This document shows positions 1 to 8,573 of a stretch of 64,000 bases of DNA, piece after piece. The notes under the pieces were generated by a model that saw only the letters and a program-made list of their open reading frames with translations, was not told where the DNA came from and did not search any database. Source of the DNA: Haloactinopolyspora alba (GTDB lineage: Bacteria; Actinomycetota; Actinomycetes; Jiangellales; Jiangellaceae). A program made the translations under genes and the position numbers. The stretch lies in assembly GCF_003014555.1 (NCBI RefSeq), contig NZ_PYGE01000001.1, forward strand, positions 124,001-188,000, written 5' to 3'. Positions within the stretch are counted from its first letter, which is position 1; the number at the start of each line of letters is the position of its first letter.

Positions 1-248
1 AAGACGGCCTGCCCATCGATGTACACCAGGTTGGTCCGGGTGACCTCGTCGTCGAGCGTCTGCGCCTCGTCAACGAGACGGGCCTCGAACCCACCGGCGA
101 TATAAGGAGTGTAGAACCGGATTCGCTCGCCGGCGGCGTTGACCGCGCGGCGGTGGCAGGCCCGGCAGGCGATACGGGGGTAGCGCTCCATCGTGCGGGC
201 CCCTACGCCGCAGATGATGCACTGGCTAGTGATGAACGGGCTAGCCAT
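1..248 (-). CDS. Zinc-ribbon protein, C-terminus cut by window edge
   Basis: An open frame of 82 codons starts at the ATG at 246-248 and runs off the left edge. The N-terminus carries CIICG at about residues 10-14 and CRACH at about 28-32, which form a two-knuckle zinc ribbon. It continues through a mixed segment (RFYTPYIAGGFEAR) into an acidic TLDDEVTR stretch. I do not recognise the family. It is the last visible gene of a minus-strand run beginning with the DUF2637 gene at 1655 and is one of several small CxxC proteins on this element. The start is uncertain because no strong ribosome binding site is visible upstream. Confidence 0.6.
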   Translation of the reverse strand, partial: MASPFITSQCIICGVGARTMERYPRIACRACHRRAVNAAGERIRFYTPYIAGGFEARLVDEAQTLDDEVTRTNLVYIDGQAV

Positions 249-251
249 AGA

Positions 252-443
252 TCAAGTGTGCCTGCTTGTAACGGCGTGGTGCGGCTGGTTGCCGCCAGCG
301 ACTCCTTGCTGCCCGAGGTGCTGAATCCGGGCGTCGCGTTGCACCCTGCGGTCGTCGTGCAGCGGCGCGAGACCGTGGAGCTGCGCCGCGGATCGCCGCG
401 TTTCGCAGGGTCGAAAGCGCCGTGACTGCTGCCGCTGGCTCAT
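252..443 (-). CDS. Small hypothetical ORF, doubtful
   Basis: This 63-codon frame starts at an ATG preceded by GAGGGG at a suitable distance and ends three bases before the next start at 248, so the spacing fits an operon. The translation is rich in Arg, Gln and His and resembles a wrong-frame reading of GC-rich DNA, with no domain or motif. It is listed only because it fills a 236-bp gap between two supported genes. It may be non-coding. Confidence 0.2.
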   Translation of the reverse strand: MSQRQQSRRFRPCETRRSAAQLHGLAPLHDDRRVQRDARIQHLGQQGVAGGNQPHHAVTSRHT

Positions 444-484
444 GACCCCTCGGTCAGATCGTCGACGCGGCCACCTGCGAGCCC

Positions 485-715
485 TCACCTGATCGACCGA
501 TATACGGCCACGACGATGACCGCACCGAGAGCGATGGTGAACAGGATGCTGGTGACGCGTAGCCACCAGGTGGCGAGGTGACCCAGTCCGCGGCCTCGTG
601 ATGTGCCGATGGTCAGCGAGACGTAGAAGAACGCTGCGATCCCGGCACCGCCGAACGTGACGATGGCGACCGCGAGCGCGTAACCAGCCTGTTCAGGATC
701 GCTCAGCGCGTGCAT
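485..715 (-). CDS. Small two-helix membrane protein
   Basis: The 76-residue product has two hydrophobic segments, about residues 11-35 (YALAVAIVTFGGAGIAAFFY) and 50-71 (VTSILFTIALGAVIVVAVY). A basic GTSRGRG linker separates them. The start codon follows GGGGAGG, and the gene overlaps the 3' end of the DUF2637 gene by 23 bp, so the two are probably co-transcribed and translationally coupled. Small membrane proteins next to DUF2637/Spd-type genes are common in actinobacterial conjugative elements and are thought to help plasmid spread. That role is inferred from context only; no family was recognised. Confidence 0.6.
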   Translation of the reverse strand: MHALSDPEQAGYALAVAIVTFGGAGIAAFFYVSLTIGTSRGRGLGHLATWWLRVTSILFTIALGAVIVVAVYRSIR

Positions 716-1655
716 GGCTACCTGCCTCCCCGTGGCTCAAACCTTGGCTGGAGTCGTCTGGAGCGTCTGCGGGCATCTCCTGGCGGAGTGCAGCGAGGCG
801 TCGGCGTCCCGTGGCTGCGGAGACGTTGAGCCTTGCTGCGACGTCGGCACCGGTCACAGTGCGGCCTGCTGCGTGTTCTCCATGGATCCACGCTCGCAGC
901 TCGGCATCGACTGTGGCGCGGGTCGGCTTGGTTTCCTTGGCCGTGGTCGATGAAGTCACGTTCAACGAACTTGCCGATGTGGCGGCACTGGAAGGGCGCT
1001 CCACGGCGTGGGCGGTGCCTTCAGCGGGTCGCTCAGAGGTACTTGCGCATTCGTGGCTCGTCCTCGTGGGCTCGTGCCCGGTGGTGTGGTTCGGTGTGCT
1101 GAGTAGGACGACCATGAGGTGGCTGGCGAGCAGCAGTGCGAGGGCGGGTACGGCGCTGACGGCGGCGGCGATGGTGATGCTGACGGCGGTGTGGTGGGCG
1201 TGGTTGCTGGCGTGGAGGGCGTTGCCGGCGACGCTGATGGTGGAGAACAGGATGAGGGTGGCCCATGGATACCAGGTGACGCGGCGGCCACGGTCTCGTA
1301 GTGCGACGGCTGCTGCGGTGGCGATCAGGATGAACCCGTCGACGATCAGTGGCCACAGCCACGCGAGGGTGGGGTTGAGCCCGGAGATGGTGGCGAGCTC
1401 GCGCAGTGCGTCGAAGCTGAGCGTGAACGCTCCGATCGCGAGCGCCGCACCGACGACGGCGATCATGGTAATCAGTCGCCGCAGCGTTGCGCGCGAGGAC
1501 GCCTGCTGCTCGTGAGCGCTCACCGGCTCGGTGCGCGCGGCCGGGGGTTGGTGGTCGCGCTCTGCGCGCACCGACGGCGCGTCGCTCAGGTCCGCGACCT
1601 GGCTGCTGGGCGCGCTCACCGGTCCCGGTGTTGCGCTCGTTGGCTCGGTGCTCAT
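693..1655 (-). CDS. DUF2637 (Spd-like) membrane transfer protein with C-terminal HTH
   Basis: This 320-residue protein has a disordered N-terminus of about 100 residues rich in Ser, Pro and Glu. Four hydrophobic helices follow, roughly residues 105-127, 142-165, 172-190 and 200-225, in the DUF2637 pattern (for example LAWLWPLIVDGF). The C-terminal third ends in a helix-turn-helix (GADVAARLNVSAATGRRRL). DUF2637 proteins sit on Streptomyces plasmids and ICEs and are linked to intramycelial spread. I chose the ATG at 1655, preceded by GGGAGA; the longer open frame to 1781 has a shadow-like Arg/His-rich start. A copy of the shared leader motif lies 55 bp upstream. It heads the minus-strand run down to position 1. 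Confidence 0.8.
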   Translation of the reverse strand: MSTEPTSATPGPVSAPSSQVADLSDAPSVRAERDHQPPAARTEPVSAHEQQASSRATLRRLITMIAVVGAALAIGAFTLSFDALRELATISGLNPTLAWLWPLIVDGFILIATAAAVALRDRGRRVTWYPWATLILFSTISVAGNALHASNHAHHTAVSITIAAAVSAVPALALLLASHLMVVLLSTPNHTTGHEPTRTSHECASTSERPAEGTAHAVERPSSAATSASSLNVTSSTTAKETKPTRATVDAELRAWIHGEHAAGRTVTGADVAARLNVSAATGRRRLAALRQEMPADAPDDSSQGLSHGEAGSHARAERS

Positions 1656-1710
1656 GTGTTCGTCTCCCTGCCGGTGTCGCTGCGCGGCGCTGAGCGTGTG
1701 CGCGCGGGGT

Positions 1711-1742
1711 CTCATTGACTGGGTGGCGCACCGGCGCGCACG
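1711..1742 (-). promoter_or_regulatory. ICE leader motif, copy 1 (DUF2637 operon)
   Basis: Read toward the gene the boxes are GTGCGC, a 10-bp spacer, CACCC, AGTCA and ATGAG. The site ends 55 bp before the DUF2637 start. It is nearly identical to the copy at 18988-19019, differing at one base of the GTGA box. Confidence 0.65.
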
Positions 1743-2036
1743 CGCGGGGTGCGGGTCTCGGTCATGACGGTGCTTACGCACCCGACGTAGGTCTCAGTCC
1801 GTCGGCGCCGTGCGGCCGTCGGCCGCCGATGTCGCTGTGACGGCCCGTCTATCAGTTGCACCGCCGGAGCCGGCCGACCGCCGCTGTTGTCGCTCTGACG
1901 ACCCCGCCTGCGGCCTTTACGGCACGGCGCGGCTGTCCGCCGCCGATGTCGGTCTGATGACCCCGTCCTGCGGCTGTTACGAGATCGCCTTACACCTCTG
2001 GCATTAAGAGCGGAAAGCGTGCGAATAGCCGTGACA

Positions 2037-2070
2037 GCGTGCGCGGCAGTACGCACCCACCGGGTGTGAC
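2037..2070 (+). promoter_or_regulatory. ICE leader motif, copy 2 (relaxase operon)
   Basis: The boxes GTGCGC (2039), a 9-bp spacer, CACCC (2054) and GTGAC (2066) are in order, but the last gap is 7 bp instead of 5. The motif lies on top of the possible GTG starts of the zinc-finger gene, unlike the other copies, which lie 28-92 bp upstream of a start. Confidence 0.5.
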
Positions 2071-2458
2071 GACCGACGACCTTCCCACGAAACGATGCTG
2101 GAACTGCGGCGACGTCTACGTGCCGGCCGCGGTAACGCAACGGTGGTGCTCGCGCGCGTGCCGCCGACAGGCGGCCAGAGCCCAGACTCGCGACGAGCGT
2201 GCGGCAGCCCGTCGGCGGTGCCCGATCTGCCGCCGCCTATTCACGGGCCGGCGCTCGGATGCCACGTACTGCTCACCGCGGTGTCGATGGCGCGCTCGCC
2301 GGGCCCGCGCACGCGTGAGCACCAACGTGGGTGCGCATGTGTTCCGGTGCCCGGTGTGCGCGGTCGAGTTCGACGCGCAGCGAGCGGACGCGCGGTACTG
2401 CGGTGAGCGGTGCCGCCAGCGCGCTCACCGCGCACGTTCGGTGGGTGAGCGCGCGTGA
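2066..2458 (+). CDS. Protein with three tandem treble-clef-like zinc knuckles
   Basis: About 130 residues are made of three related units: CWNC...WCSRACRRQ, CPIC...YCSPRCRWR and CPVC...YCGERCRQR. Each is a CxxC followed about 13-16 residues later by CxxxC and a basic helix. This resembles treble-clef fingers such as those of MYM/FCS or HNH-like proteins, so it is probably a nucleic-acid-binding accessory factor. Its stop overlaps the relaxase GTG by 4 bp, so the pair should be translationally coupled. The start is uncertain: GTG at 2039 and GTG at 2066 are both in frame, and both sit inside the shared regulatory motif. The later one is used here because it keeps all three fingers. Confidence 0.68.
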   Translation: MTTDDLPTKRCWNCGDVYVPAAVTQRWCSRACRRQAARAQTRDERAAARRRCPICRRLFTGRRSDATYCSPRCRWRARRARARVSTNVGAHVFRCPVCAVEFDAQRADARYCGERCRQRAHRARSVGERA

Positions 2459-5400
2459 TCTCGATCAAGGAGCTGCACGCCGGGGACGGGTACCGGTACC
2501 TGCTCAAGGGGGTGGTCGCCGACAGTGAGCAGATACCGGGCGCGTCTGCGGTCACGGCGTACTACACCGAGGCGGGTAACCCGCCGGGCCGGTGGCTCGG
2601 GTCCGGGCTCGCCGGCCTGAACGACGGCCACGGCCTCGAGGCGGGTGCGCAGGTGAGCGAGAAGCAGATGGAGCGGCTCTACCGCACCGGTTCTGACCCC
2701 GTCACCGGCGAACCACTCGGCCGCCGCTACCGAACGCCAAGACCACTCGAGGAACGGATCGCGGCCCGCGTCGAGGCCCTCCCGGAAGAAATGCCGGCCG
2801 GTGAGCGGGAGGCGATGGTGGAGCGGATCGAGGCCGAGGAGCGGGCCCGTAAGGTCTCGCGGCCGGTGTCGGGGTTCGATGTGACGTTCTCCCCGCCGAA
2901 GTCGGTCAGCGTCCTGTGGGCGTTGTCTGATCACGGTGTGCGGGAGCAGATCTACGAGGCCCACCGCGCCGCGCTCACGGACACGATCGCCACACTTGAG
3001 CGGGAAGTCGCGAAGACGCGCATCGGTACGGACGGTGTCGCCCAGGCCGACACTGCCGGGGTCCTCGCGGCGGCGTTCGACCATTGGGATTCCCGCGCCG
3101 GCGACCCGCAGCTGCACACGCACGTGGTGATCGCGAACCGGGTGCAGGGCCCGGACGGGAAGTGGCGCACGCTGGACTCGCGCGGGTCGATGTTCCCGGC
3201 GACCGTGGCCATGTCCGAGCTGTACGACACGCTGCTGGCCGATCACATCACCGCCCGCGTCGGCGCCGGTTGGCGGACACGCGGGACACCGGTGAAGACG
3301 AAGAACACTGCCTGGGAAATCGATGGCGTCTCCGACGAGTTGATCGCGGCGTTCTCCACCCGCGCCAACGACATCGAGCAGGAAACCGACCGGCTGATCA
3401 CCGACTACCGCCGCCGGCACGGCCGCTCCCCACGCGACACCGTCAAGCTGCGGCTACGCCAGATCGCGACCCTGGCCACCCGCCCGGTGAAAGAGATCCG
3501 CACGCTGAGCGACATGACCCAGGACTGGCGCGACCGCGCGGCCGTCGTCCTCGGAAACACCCCGGACGAGCCCGTGCAGCGGGCGATCCGGACCGCCACC
3601 AGCCCCGAGCAGGAGCCGGTGCTGTTGCGCGTGGACGATCTTGCCGCGGCCGGTGAGCTGGAGGAGCTGGCCCGCGCGGCGTACGTGGAGTTGGCGACGG
3701 AGCGGACCACGTGGAAGACGTGGAACGTGCGAGCCGCGGCCGCCCGCGCGTCGATGCGCCACCGCATGGTCACCACCGAGGAACGCGAACGCCTGATCGA
3801 CACCATCACACAGCGGGTAGTGGCGATGTCGGTCGACCTGACACCGGACGTGGCCGCGTCGACGCCGGCGCGGTTCACCCGCGCCGATGGCACGTCGATG
3901 TTCACCCGCACTCACGCCGGCCTGTTCACGTCCGCGGAGGCCCTCGCCGCCGAAGACCGTCTCCTCACCTCCGCCCGAACCCGAACTGGCGCGGTGGTCG
4001 GGTCGGAGACGGTCGAGCGCGTGGTGACCGCCGCATCGGTCGAGGGGCATTTCCTGACCGATGATCAGGCCGACGCGGTGCGTGACATCACCTCCAGCGC
4101 CCGCAGCGTCGACGTCCTCGTGGGGCCGGCCGGGGCGGGCAAGACCACCACCCTCGCCGCGCTACGCACCGCGTGGGAACTCGACCACGGCGAAGCCTCG
4201 GTCATCGGGCTGGCGCCGTCCGCGGCCGCCGCCGACGTGCTCGGCGAGTCGCTGGGCATCGAAGCGGACACCACCGCGAAGTGGCTGCACCACGCCGCCC
4301 AGGGCGACGAGGACCGGCGCGAGATCGACCACCTCACCACGGTGCTGCGCGGGCTCGAGGCCGGCGATCCCGCGTGGTTCGCCGAGCTGGCGCGCACCAG
4401 CGATCTCGGTGAACGCGCCGCGGCCTGGTCCGCATCGGTGGGAGCCGACCAGCCCGACACCTTGGCCGGTGCGGACGCACGAGACGCGGTCGCCGGCCGG
4501 CTTCAACGGCTGCAGGCGGATGCGCAGCGGTGGTCGTTCCGGCCCGGCCAGCTGGTGATCGTGGATGAGGCGTCGCTGGCGGGCACGCTCGCCGTCGACG
4601 ACCTCGCCACCCGCGCCCATGCCGCTGGGGCGAAGGTGCTCATGGTGGGTGACTGGGCCCAGCTCGCCTCCGTCGACGCCGGTGGCGCGTTCGGGATGCT
4701 GGTCCGCGACCGTGGTGAGGGCCTGGCGCCGGAGCTGACCGGGGTGCGCCGGTTCCGCGAGGCGTGGGAACGCCGCGCGAGTGTGCAGCTGCGTCTTGGT
4801 GACACCGCCGCCCTGGACGCCTACAGCACGCATGGGCGGCTGCTCGGCGGCGCGGCCGAGGACATGCTCGACGCCGCCTACACCGCCTGGAGCGCCGACG
4901 AGCAGGCCGGGCGGGTGTCACTGCTCATCGCCGGCGACACCGCGACCGTGACCGAGTTGAACCAGCGCGCCCGCGCCGACCGCCTCACCGCCGGGCTCGT
5001 CGACGAGCACAGTGTCACGCTGCACGACGGCACCGTCGCCGGTGCCGGGGACCGGGTGATCACAAGGAACAACCAACGCCGCCTCACCGCCGGCTCCGGG
5101 TGGGTGAAGAACGGCGACACCTGGCACGTCCAGCAGGTCCACCGCGACGGCGCGCTCACCGTCCGCCGCTCCGCCGGCGCGGGCACCATCACGCTGCCCG
5201 CGGCGTACGTGACCGAGCACGTCGAACTCGCCTACGCGACCACCGCGCACCGCGCCCAAGGCGCGACCGTGGACACCGCCCACGCGGTCGTGACCGGACC
5301 GAGCATGACCCGCGAAGTCCTCTACGTGGCGATGACCCGCGCCCGCCAAGCCAACCACGCCTACGTCGCCACCGACACCACCGAGGACGAGCGGCACCTG

Positions 5401-6237
5401 CACGACGACGCCGCGCCGACGGCCCGGTCGGTGCTGACCACCGTGCTGCTGCGCCAAGGCGCGGAACTGTCCGCCGGCGAGACCGCGCACGCCGAAGCCG
5501 AACGGGCCCGGTCGATCGGGCAGCTCGCGGCGGAGTACGACACGCTGCACCGCGCCGCGGCCGCCGACCGGCACACCACCCAGCTGGCCTCGTGCGGCAT
5601 CGACCCGGAGGCCGTCGAGAACTCCGAGCATCTCGTCGCGTTCTCCGGCGCAGTGCGCCGCGCCGACACCTACGGCCTCGACCCGGACGCCGCGCTGCCG
5701 AAGCTCGCGGCCGCGCAACCCATCGACCCGGAGCAGGACCCCGCGCGGGTGCTCGCCGCCCGCCTGGCGCGGTGGACCGACCACGCCATGCAATCCACAC
5801 CGGGCGGACTACAACACCAGCGACGGCTGGCTGCTGGGCTGGTGCCGGTCGCGCTCGGCATCACCGACCCGGACATGCAGCGCGCACTCACCGAACGCGA
5901 AGCACTGCTGGAAGACCGGGCCAGAGTGCTCGCCGAACGCGCCGTCAGCGAGCAGGCGCCGTGGCTGCGCCACCTCGGCCCCCAGCCCACCGACCACACC
6001 GCGGCCGCGCAATGGCAACGGTGTGTCCAGGTCGTCGCCGCCTACCGGGAACGCCACGACATCACCGACAGCACCACCCCGGCGGGCGATCCCGGGTCAA
6101 GCTGGACACAGCGCCACGACCACCGCCACGCCACCCACGCCGTTACCGCGGCGCGGCGCTTGGCCGGGTTCGGGGATGCTGGCCGCCCGGTCGAACAGCC
6201 GCACCAGCGCTCGCCAGGCGCCGACAGGACCCTCTGA
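2455..6237 (+). CDS. MobF (TrwC-like) conjugative relaxase-helicase
   Basis: The 1260-residue protein has an N-terminal TrwC relaxase domain and a C-terminal TraI/RecD-like helicase. The relaxase part shows AYYTEAGNPPGRW near residues 36-48 (catalytic tyrosine region), GFDVTFSPPKSVSVLW near 142 and the metal-binding LHTHVVIANR near 220. The helicase has Walker A GPAGAGKTT near 557, VIVDEAS in the next motif and YATTAHRAQG near 926-935. It should nick oriT, stay bound to the 5' end and unwind the strand for transfer through the T4SS encoded at 29.5-39.6 kb. The GTG start overlaps the zinc-finger gene by 4 bp. oriT was not pinpointed; the 1656-2036 intergenic stretch is the natural candidate. 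It is of usual length for the family and looks intact. Confidence 0.93.
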   Translation: MISIKELHAGDGYRYLLKGVVADSEQIPGASAVTAYYTEAGNPPGRWLGSGLAGLNDGHGLEAGAQVSEKQMERLYRTGSDPVTGEPLGRRYRTPRPLEERIAARVEALPEEMPAGEREAMVERIEAEERARKVSRPVSGFDVTFSPPKSVSVLWALSDHGVREQIYEAHRAALTDTIATLEREVAKTRIGTDGVAQADTAGVLAAAFDHWDSRAGDPQLHTHVVIANRVQGPDGKWRTLDSRGSMFPATVAMSELYDTLLADHITARVGAGWRTRGTPVKTKNTAWEIDGVSDELIAAFSTRANDIEQETDRLITDYRRRHGRSPRDTVKLRLRQIATLATRPVKEIRTLSDMTQDWRDRAAVVLGNTPDEPVQRAIRTATSPEQEPVLLRVDDLAAAGELEELARAAYVELATERTTWKTWNVRAAAARASMRHRMVTTEERERLIDTITQRVVAMSVDLTPDVAASTPARFTRADGTSMFTRTHAGLFTSAEALAAEDRLLTSARTRTGAVVGSETVERVVTAASVEGHFLTDDQADAVRDITSSARSVDVLVGPAGAGKTTTLAALRTAWELDHGEASVIGLAPSAAAADVLGESLGIEADTTAKWLHHAAQGDEDRREIDHLTTVLRGLEAGDPAWFAELARTSDLGERAAAWSASVGADQPDTLAGADARDAVAGRLQRLQADAQRWSFRPGQLVIVDEASLAGTLAVDDLATRAHAAGAKVLMVGDWAQLASVDAGGAFGMLVRDRGEGLAPELTGVRRFREAWERRASVQLRLGDTAALDAYSTHGRLLGGAAEDMLDAAYTAWSADEQAGRVSLLIAGDTATVTELNQRARADRLTAGLVDEHSVTLHDGTVAGAGDRVITRNNQRRLTAGSGWVKNGDTWHVQQVHRDGALTVRRSAGAGTITLPAAYVTEHVELAYATTAHRAQGATVDTAHAVVTGPSMTREVLYVAMTRARQANHAYVATDTTEDERHLHDDAAPTARSVLTTVLLRQGAELSAGETAHAEAERARSIGQLAAEYDTLHRAAAADRHTTQLASCGIDPEAVENSEHLVAFSGAVRRADTYGLDPDAALPKLAAAQPIDPEQDPARVLAARLARWTDHAMQSTPGGLQHQRRLAAGLVPVALGITDPDMQRALTEREALLEDRARVLAERAVSEQAPWLRHLGPQPTDHTAAAQWQRCVQVVAAYRERHDITDSTTPAGDPGSSWTQRHDHRHATHAVTAARRLAGFGDAGRPVEQPHQRSPGADRTL

Positions 6238-6357
6238 CAGCCCGGGCACACAGCAAGGCCCACAAACCATCCAGGGGCGCGTTGCCGAGAAGCACGTCAC
6301 CTGCCACGGCAGCGGTCTACAGGTCGGGGGCGAGGGAGGTTGGTCGTGACCGATGAA

Positions 6358-6582
6358 TCAGGGCCGTCGGATTGCCAGGTCGTCCTCGTGTGGCGCGTCG
6401 CTAAGATCGGGCTCCAGGTGCCACGACACATGCACGAGGAGCGGATACCCACGGACCAGCGACCACTGCGGCACCAACGCTTGAATCTTGGCCGGGCCGA
6501 ACTCCGCGAGCCCATGCTCACTGGCGTCGGGAAGCGTGTTCCTGAAGCCGAATGCCGTGGAGTTCCGGCACTCATAGAACAT
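6358..6582 (-). CDS. Hypothetical 74-residue protein, possibly truncated
   Basis: The translation has ordinary composition rather than the Arg/Pro-rich look of shadow frames, with a readable core FGPAKIQALVPQWSLV and VHVSWHLEPDLSD. No domain was recognised. It starts at an ATG without an obvious ribosome binding site and stands alone between the relaxase gene and the nuclease-like gene. Local base use is less GC-biased than the flanking conjugation genes, consistent with imported cargo. It may be the 3' part of a longer gene that has lost its beginning. Confidence 0.35.
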   Translation of the reverse strand: MFYECRNSTAFGFRNTLPDASEHGLAEFGPAKIQALVPQWSLVRGYPLLVHVSWHLEPDLSDAPHEDDLAIRRP

Positions 6583-6719
6583 TTGACGGACGGGCAGAAG
6601 CCCGCAGGCGGATCATGTGATGTCTGTCGTCGTTGGGATGATCGAGTGGGATGCGCATGCTTGCCACGGGCGGGAACGTAGAGCGCTCGGCCGTAGTTGA
6701 TTCGAAGAAGTGGGAGGCC

Positions 6720-7442
6720 ATGACCGTGCATAGCGTGACAGTCGTGGCTCCGATTTCGTCGCTCGGCGGACGCAGGTTCGAACCCCAGGCCGAGCTGGTC
6801 CTGCACGACCTCGCTCAACCAGCCGCGGCTTCGCTCCCTGGCACCGCTGGAGAGGTGCTGCTCATCCCCGAGATGCGCAGTCCCTTGGGCCTACCGGACT
6901 TCATCGCTCTGGCCGGGGGCCGGGACTGGCTTAAGGCGCGCGGTGCTGCGGGCGTCCAGCCGCTTCTCGCTGAGGCCGACTGCTCGGTGCTGGCGGTGCT
7001 GCACCCGGGACAGGCGCTTTCGTCGACGACGATCGCTCGGCGAGTCGGGTGGTCGCCAGCCGCTCTCGAGCCAGTGCTAGACCGTCTCGAGAATGCGGGC
7101 GCGGTCGAGAAGACCTCCGGCGGCGCGCACAGGGTGAACCAGGCGTTGGTGCCACGAGGATCAGCGTTCGCCCTGGAGGCGAAGGTGAAGGACTGGCAGA
7201 AGGCGGTTCTGCAGGGCCGCGCGTACCGCTCCTGGGCCGACAACTACGTCGTGCTCCTAGGGGATGTAGGCCCGGTGGCGGAGCGACGCGCCGCTGAGCG
7301 AGTCGCTCACGACGGGGCGGGCTTGTATTCATCGTCGGGATGGATCGTCAGGCCGCGCGCGAGGCGTCCCGCGCCGGCGAAGCGTCTCTGGGGCTTCGAG
7401 CACTTGTACGCCGCCACGGTGTCCTCAGCTCCAGCCCTCTGA
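6720..7442 (+). CDS. Winged-helix protein with PD-(D/E)XK-like motif
   Basis: This protein of about 240 residues has a middle winged-helix segment (STTIARRVGWSPAALEPVL, then RLENAGAVEKT). It is followed by ALEAKVKDWQKAVLQ and ADNYVVLL. Upstream is LGLPDFIALAGG. The order of an acidic PDF motif, an E-x-K strand and a D..YVV strand resembles PD-(D/E)XK nuclease-like folds found in many uncharacterised actinobacterial regulators; that assignment is inference. The ATG at 6720 follows GGGAGG very closely; an upstream ATG at 6651 is possible. The 3' end overlaps the convergent gene at 7425 by 18 bp. With the kinase and barrel-like gene it forms a compact cargo cassette. Confidence 0.6.
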   Translation: MTVHSVTVVAPISSLGGRRFEPQAELVLHDLAQPAAASLPGTAGEVLLIPEMRSPLGLPDFIALAGGRDWLKARGAAGVQPLLAEADCSVLAVLHPGQALSSTTIARRVGWSPAALEPVLDRLENAGAVEKTSGGAHRVNQALVPRGSAFALEAKVKDWQKAVLQGRAYRSWADNYVVLLGDVGPVAERRAAERVAHDGAGLYSSSGWIVRPRARRPAPAKRLWGFEHLYAATVSSAPAL

Positions 7443-8573
7443 CGCGGCGAAGAGCTCGAGTCCGTCGAGGAACGGCTTGATCCAGCGGTCGGGGCCGATC
7501 GGCGCGCCGGTGGTCCGTTTGACCTGCTGCCACTCGGGACGGGCATCCGTGTAGCGGCGTCGCAATGCGGCGATTCGATCGCGGCCGGTCAAGCCGTTCA
7601 GCTCGTCGACGATGGCGGTCAGGATCGACGCGTGGTGCTGGAACGCTTGCTCCGGCTTGGGGCCGATGGTGCCGGGGGTCAGGCGTGAGGCCAGCGCGGG
7701 CTCCTCCGAGGACAGCACGGAATACTCGCGATTGGAGAGCCCGCCCATGAGTCCGCCGAGCGTCGGGCGCTGGTACCAGCCGCCGCCGTTCTGGTCGCCT
7801 TCGCGCTCCTCGAAGTCCTGGTAGGCGCAGATGCGCTGGCGGATGTCCCACCCGGTCCCGATCGCTTCCGCTCCGGCGGCGATGGCCGGCAGCGCGGCGA
7901 TGTCGCCGAAGGCGATGCGCACGGGGCGGTCCTGGCTGAGCGCGAAAGTCGTGCGCATCAGGCCGTACACCTCTTCGGTAGTCGCGCCGGGCGGCATCGA
8001 GTTGTCCGACCGTGTCACGACGAGCAGCCAGCCAGCCGGCTCCAGCTGGTCCAGCGCACCGATGTGGGCATCTAACTCTGCGCCGGCACCCCAGAACTGC
8101 TGGTCCCCTGCAACGGTGATCCACGCAGCGGGCCCGACGTCCATGGCTTCCTGGCTGAATTCGAGCGCGCGCTGGCTCGCGGGCGTGTCGGGGTAGGACA
8201 CCAGCAGGGACGAGGCGAGGAGCGGGCTGGAGAGCTCTCGCTGACTCGCGTATACGCGGTCGATGTGGTCGCGCATGGCCGCTCGTGAAGACACGTCGCC
8301 ACGTGCGCCGCTCCAGAGGCTCCATGTGTCGTAGTGCCGGAAGTCACCGGCGCGGGGCATGCTCAGGGCGTAGGTCATGGGGTCGAACCAGAACTCGCCG
8401 CCCGCTGCTCGGATCTGTTCGGACGTGTCCTGCGCCGAGCGCTTGAAACCGTTGGCTAGGCGCGGGGAGGTGAAGGGCGACAGGTACGCGCCGGTCGCGT
8501 ACCTGCCTCGTATCGCGCTCGTGGCCCACTTGACTAGCGTGTTCCGGGCCGTGTCGCCAAGGAAGACTCCCAT
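7425..8573 (-). CDS. Unrecognised protein, possibly TIM-barrel-like, paired with kinase
   Basis: The 382-residue protein has no family I can name. Several short hydrophobic strands end in polar loops in a barrel-like rhythm: YLSPFTSPR, GGEFWFDPMTYAL, AAWITVAGDQQFWG, GWLLVVTRSDNS, VRIAFGDIAALPAIAAG and AIGTGWDIRQRI. The last two recall C-terminal strands of TIM barrels such as tRNA-guanine transglycosylase relatives, but no catalytic signature was confirmed. There is no signal peptide or membrane segment. The kinase stop overlaps this ATG (TGATG) after GAGGAG, so the two are translationally coupled and probably work together. The GTG three bases upstream is too close to the ribosome binding site. 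Confidence 0.62.
   Translation of the reverse strand: MGVFLGDTARNTLVKWATSAIRGRYATGAYLSPFTSPRLANGFKRSAQDTSEQIRAAGGEFWFDPMTYALSMPRAGDFRHYDTWSLWSGARGDVSSRAAMRDHIDRVYASQRELSSPLLASSLLVSYPDTPASQRALEFSQEAMDVGPAAWITVAGDQQFWGAGAELDAHIGALDQLEPAGWLLVVTRSDNSMPPGATTEEVYGLMRTTFALSQDRPVRIAFGDIAALPAIAAGAEAIGTGWDIRQRICAYQDFEEREGDQNGGGWYQRPTLGGLMGGLSNREYSVLSSEEPALASRLTPGTIGPKPEQAFQHHASILTAIVDELNGLTGRDRIAALRRRYTDARPEWQQVKRTTGAPIGPDRWIKPFLDGLELFAASEGWS

Noticed and set aside
1656-2036. A protein-coding gene in the DUF2637-relaxase gap (for example 1810-2007)
   Set aside because: The frames are Ala/Pro/Arg-rich and coincide with direct repeats. The gap is better explained as a regulatory or oriT region.
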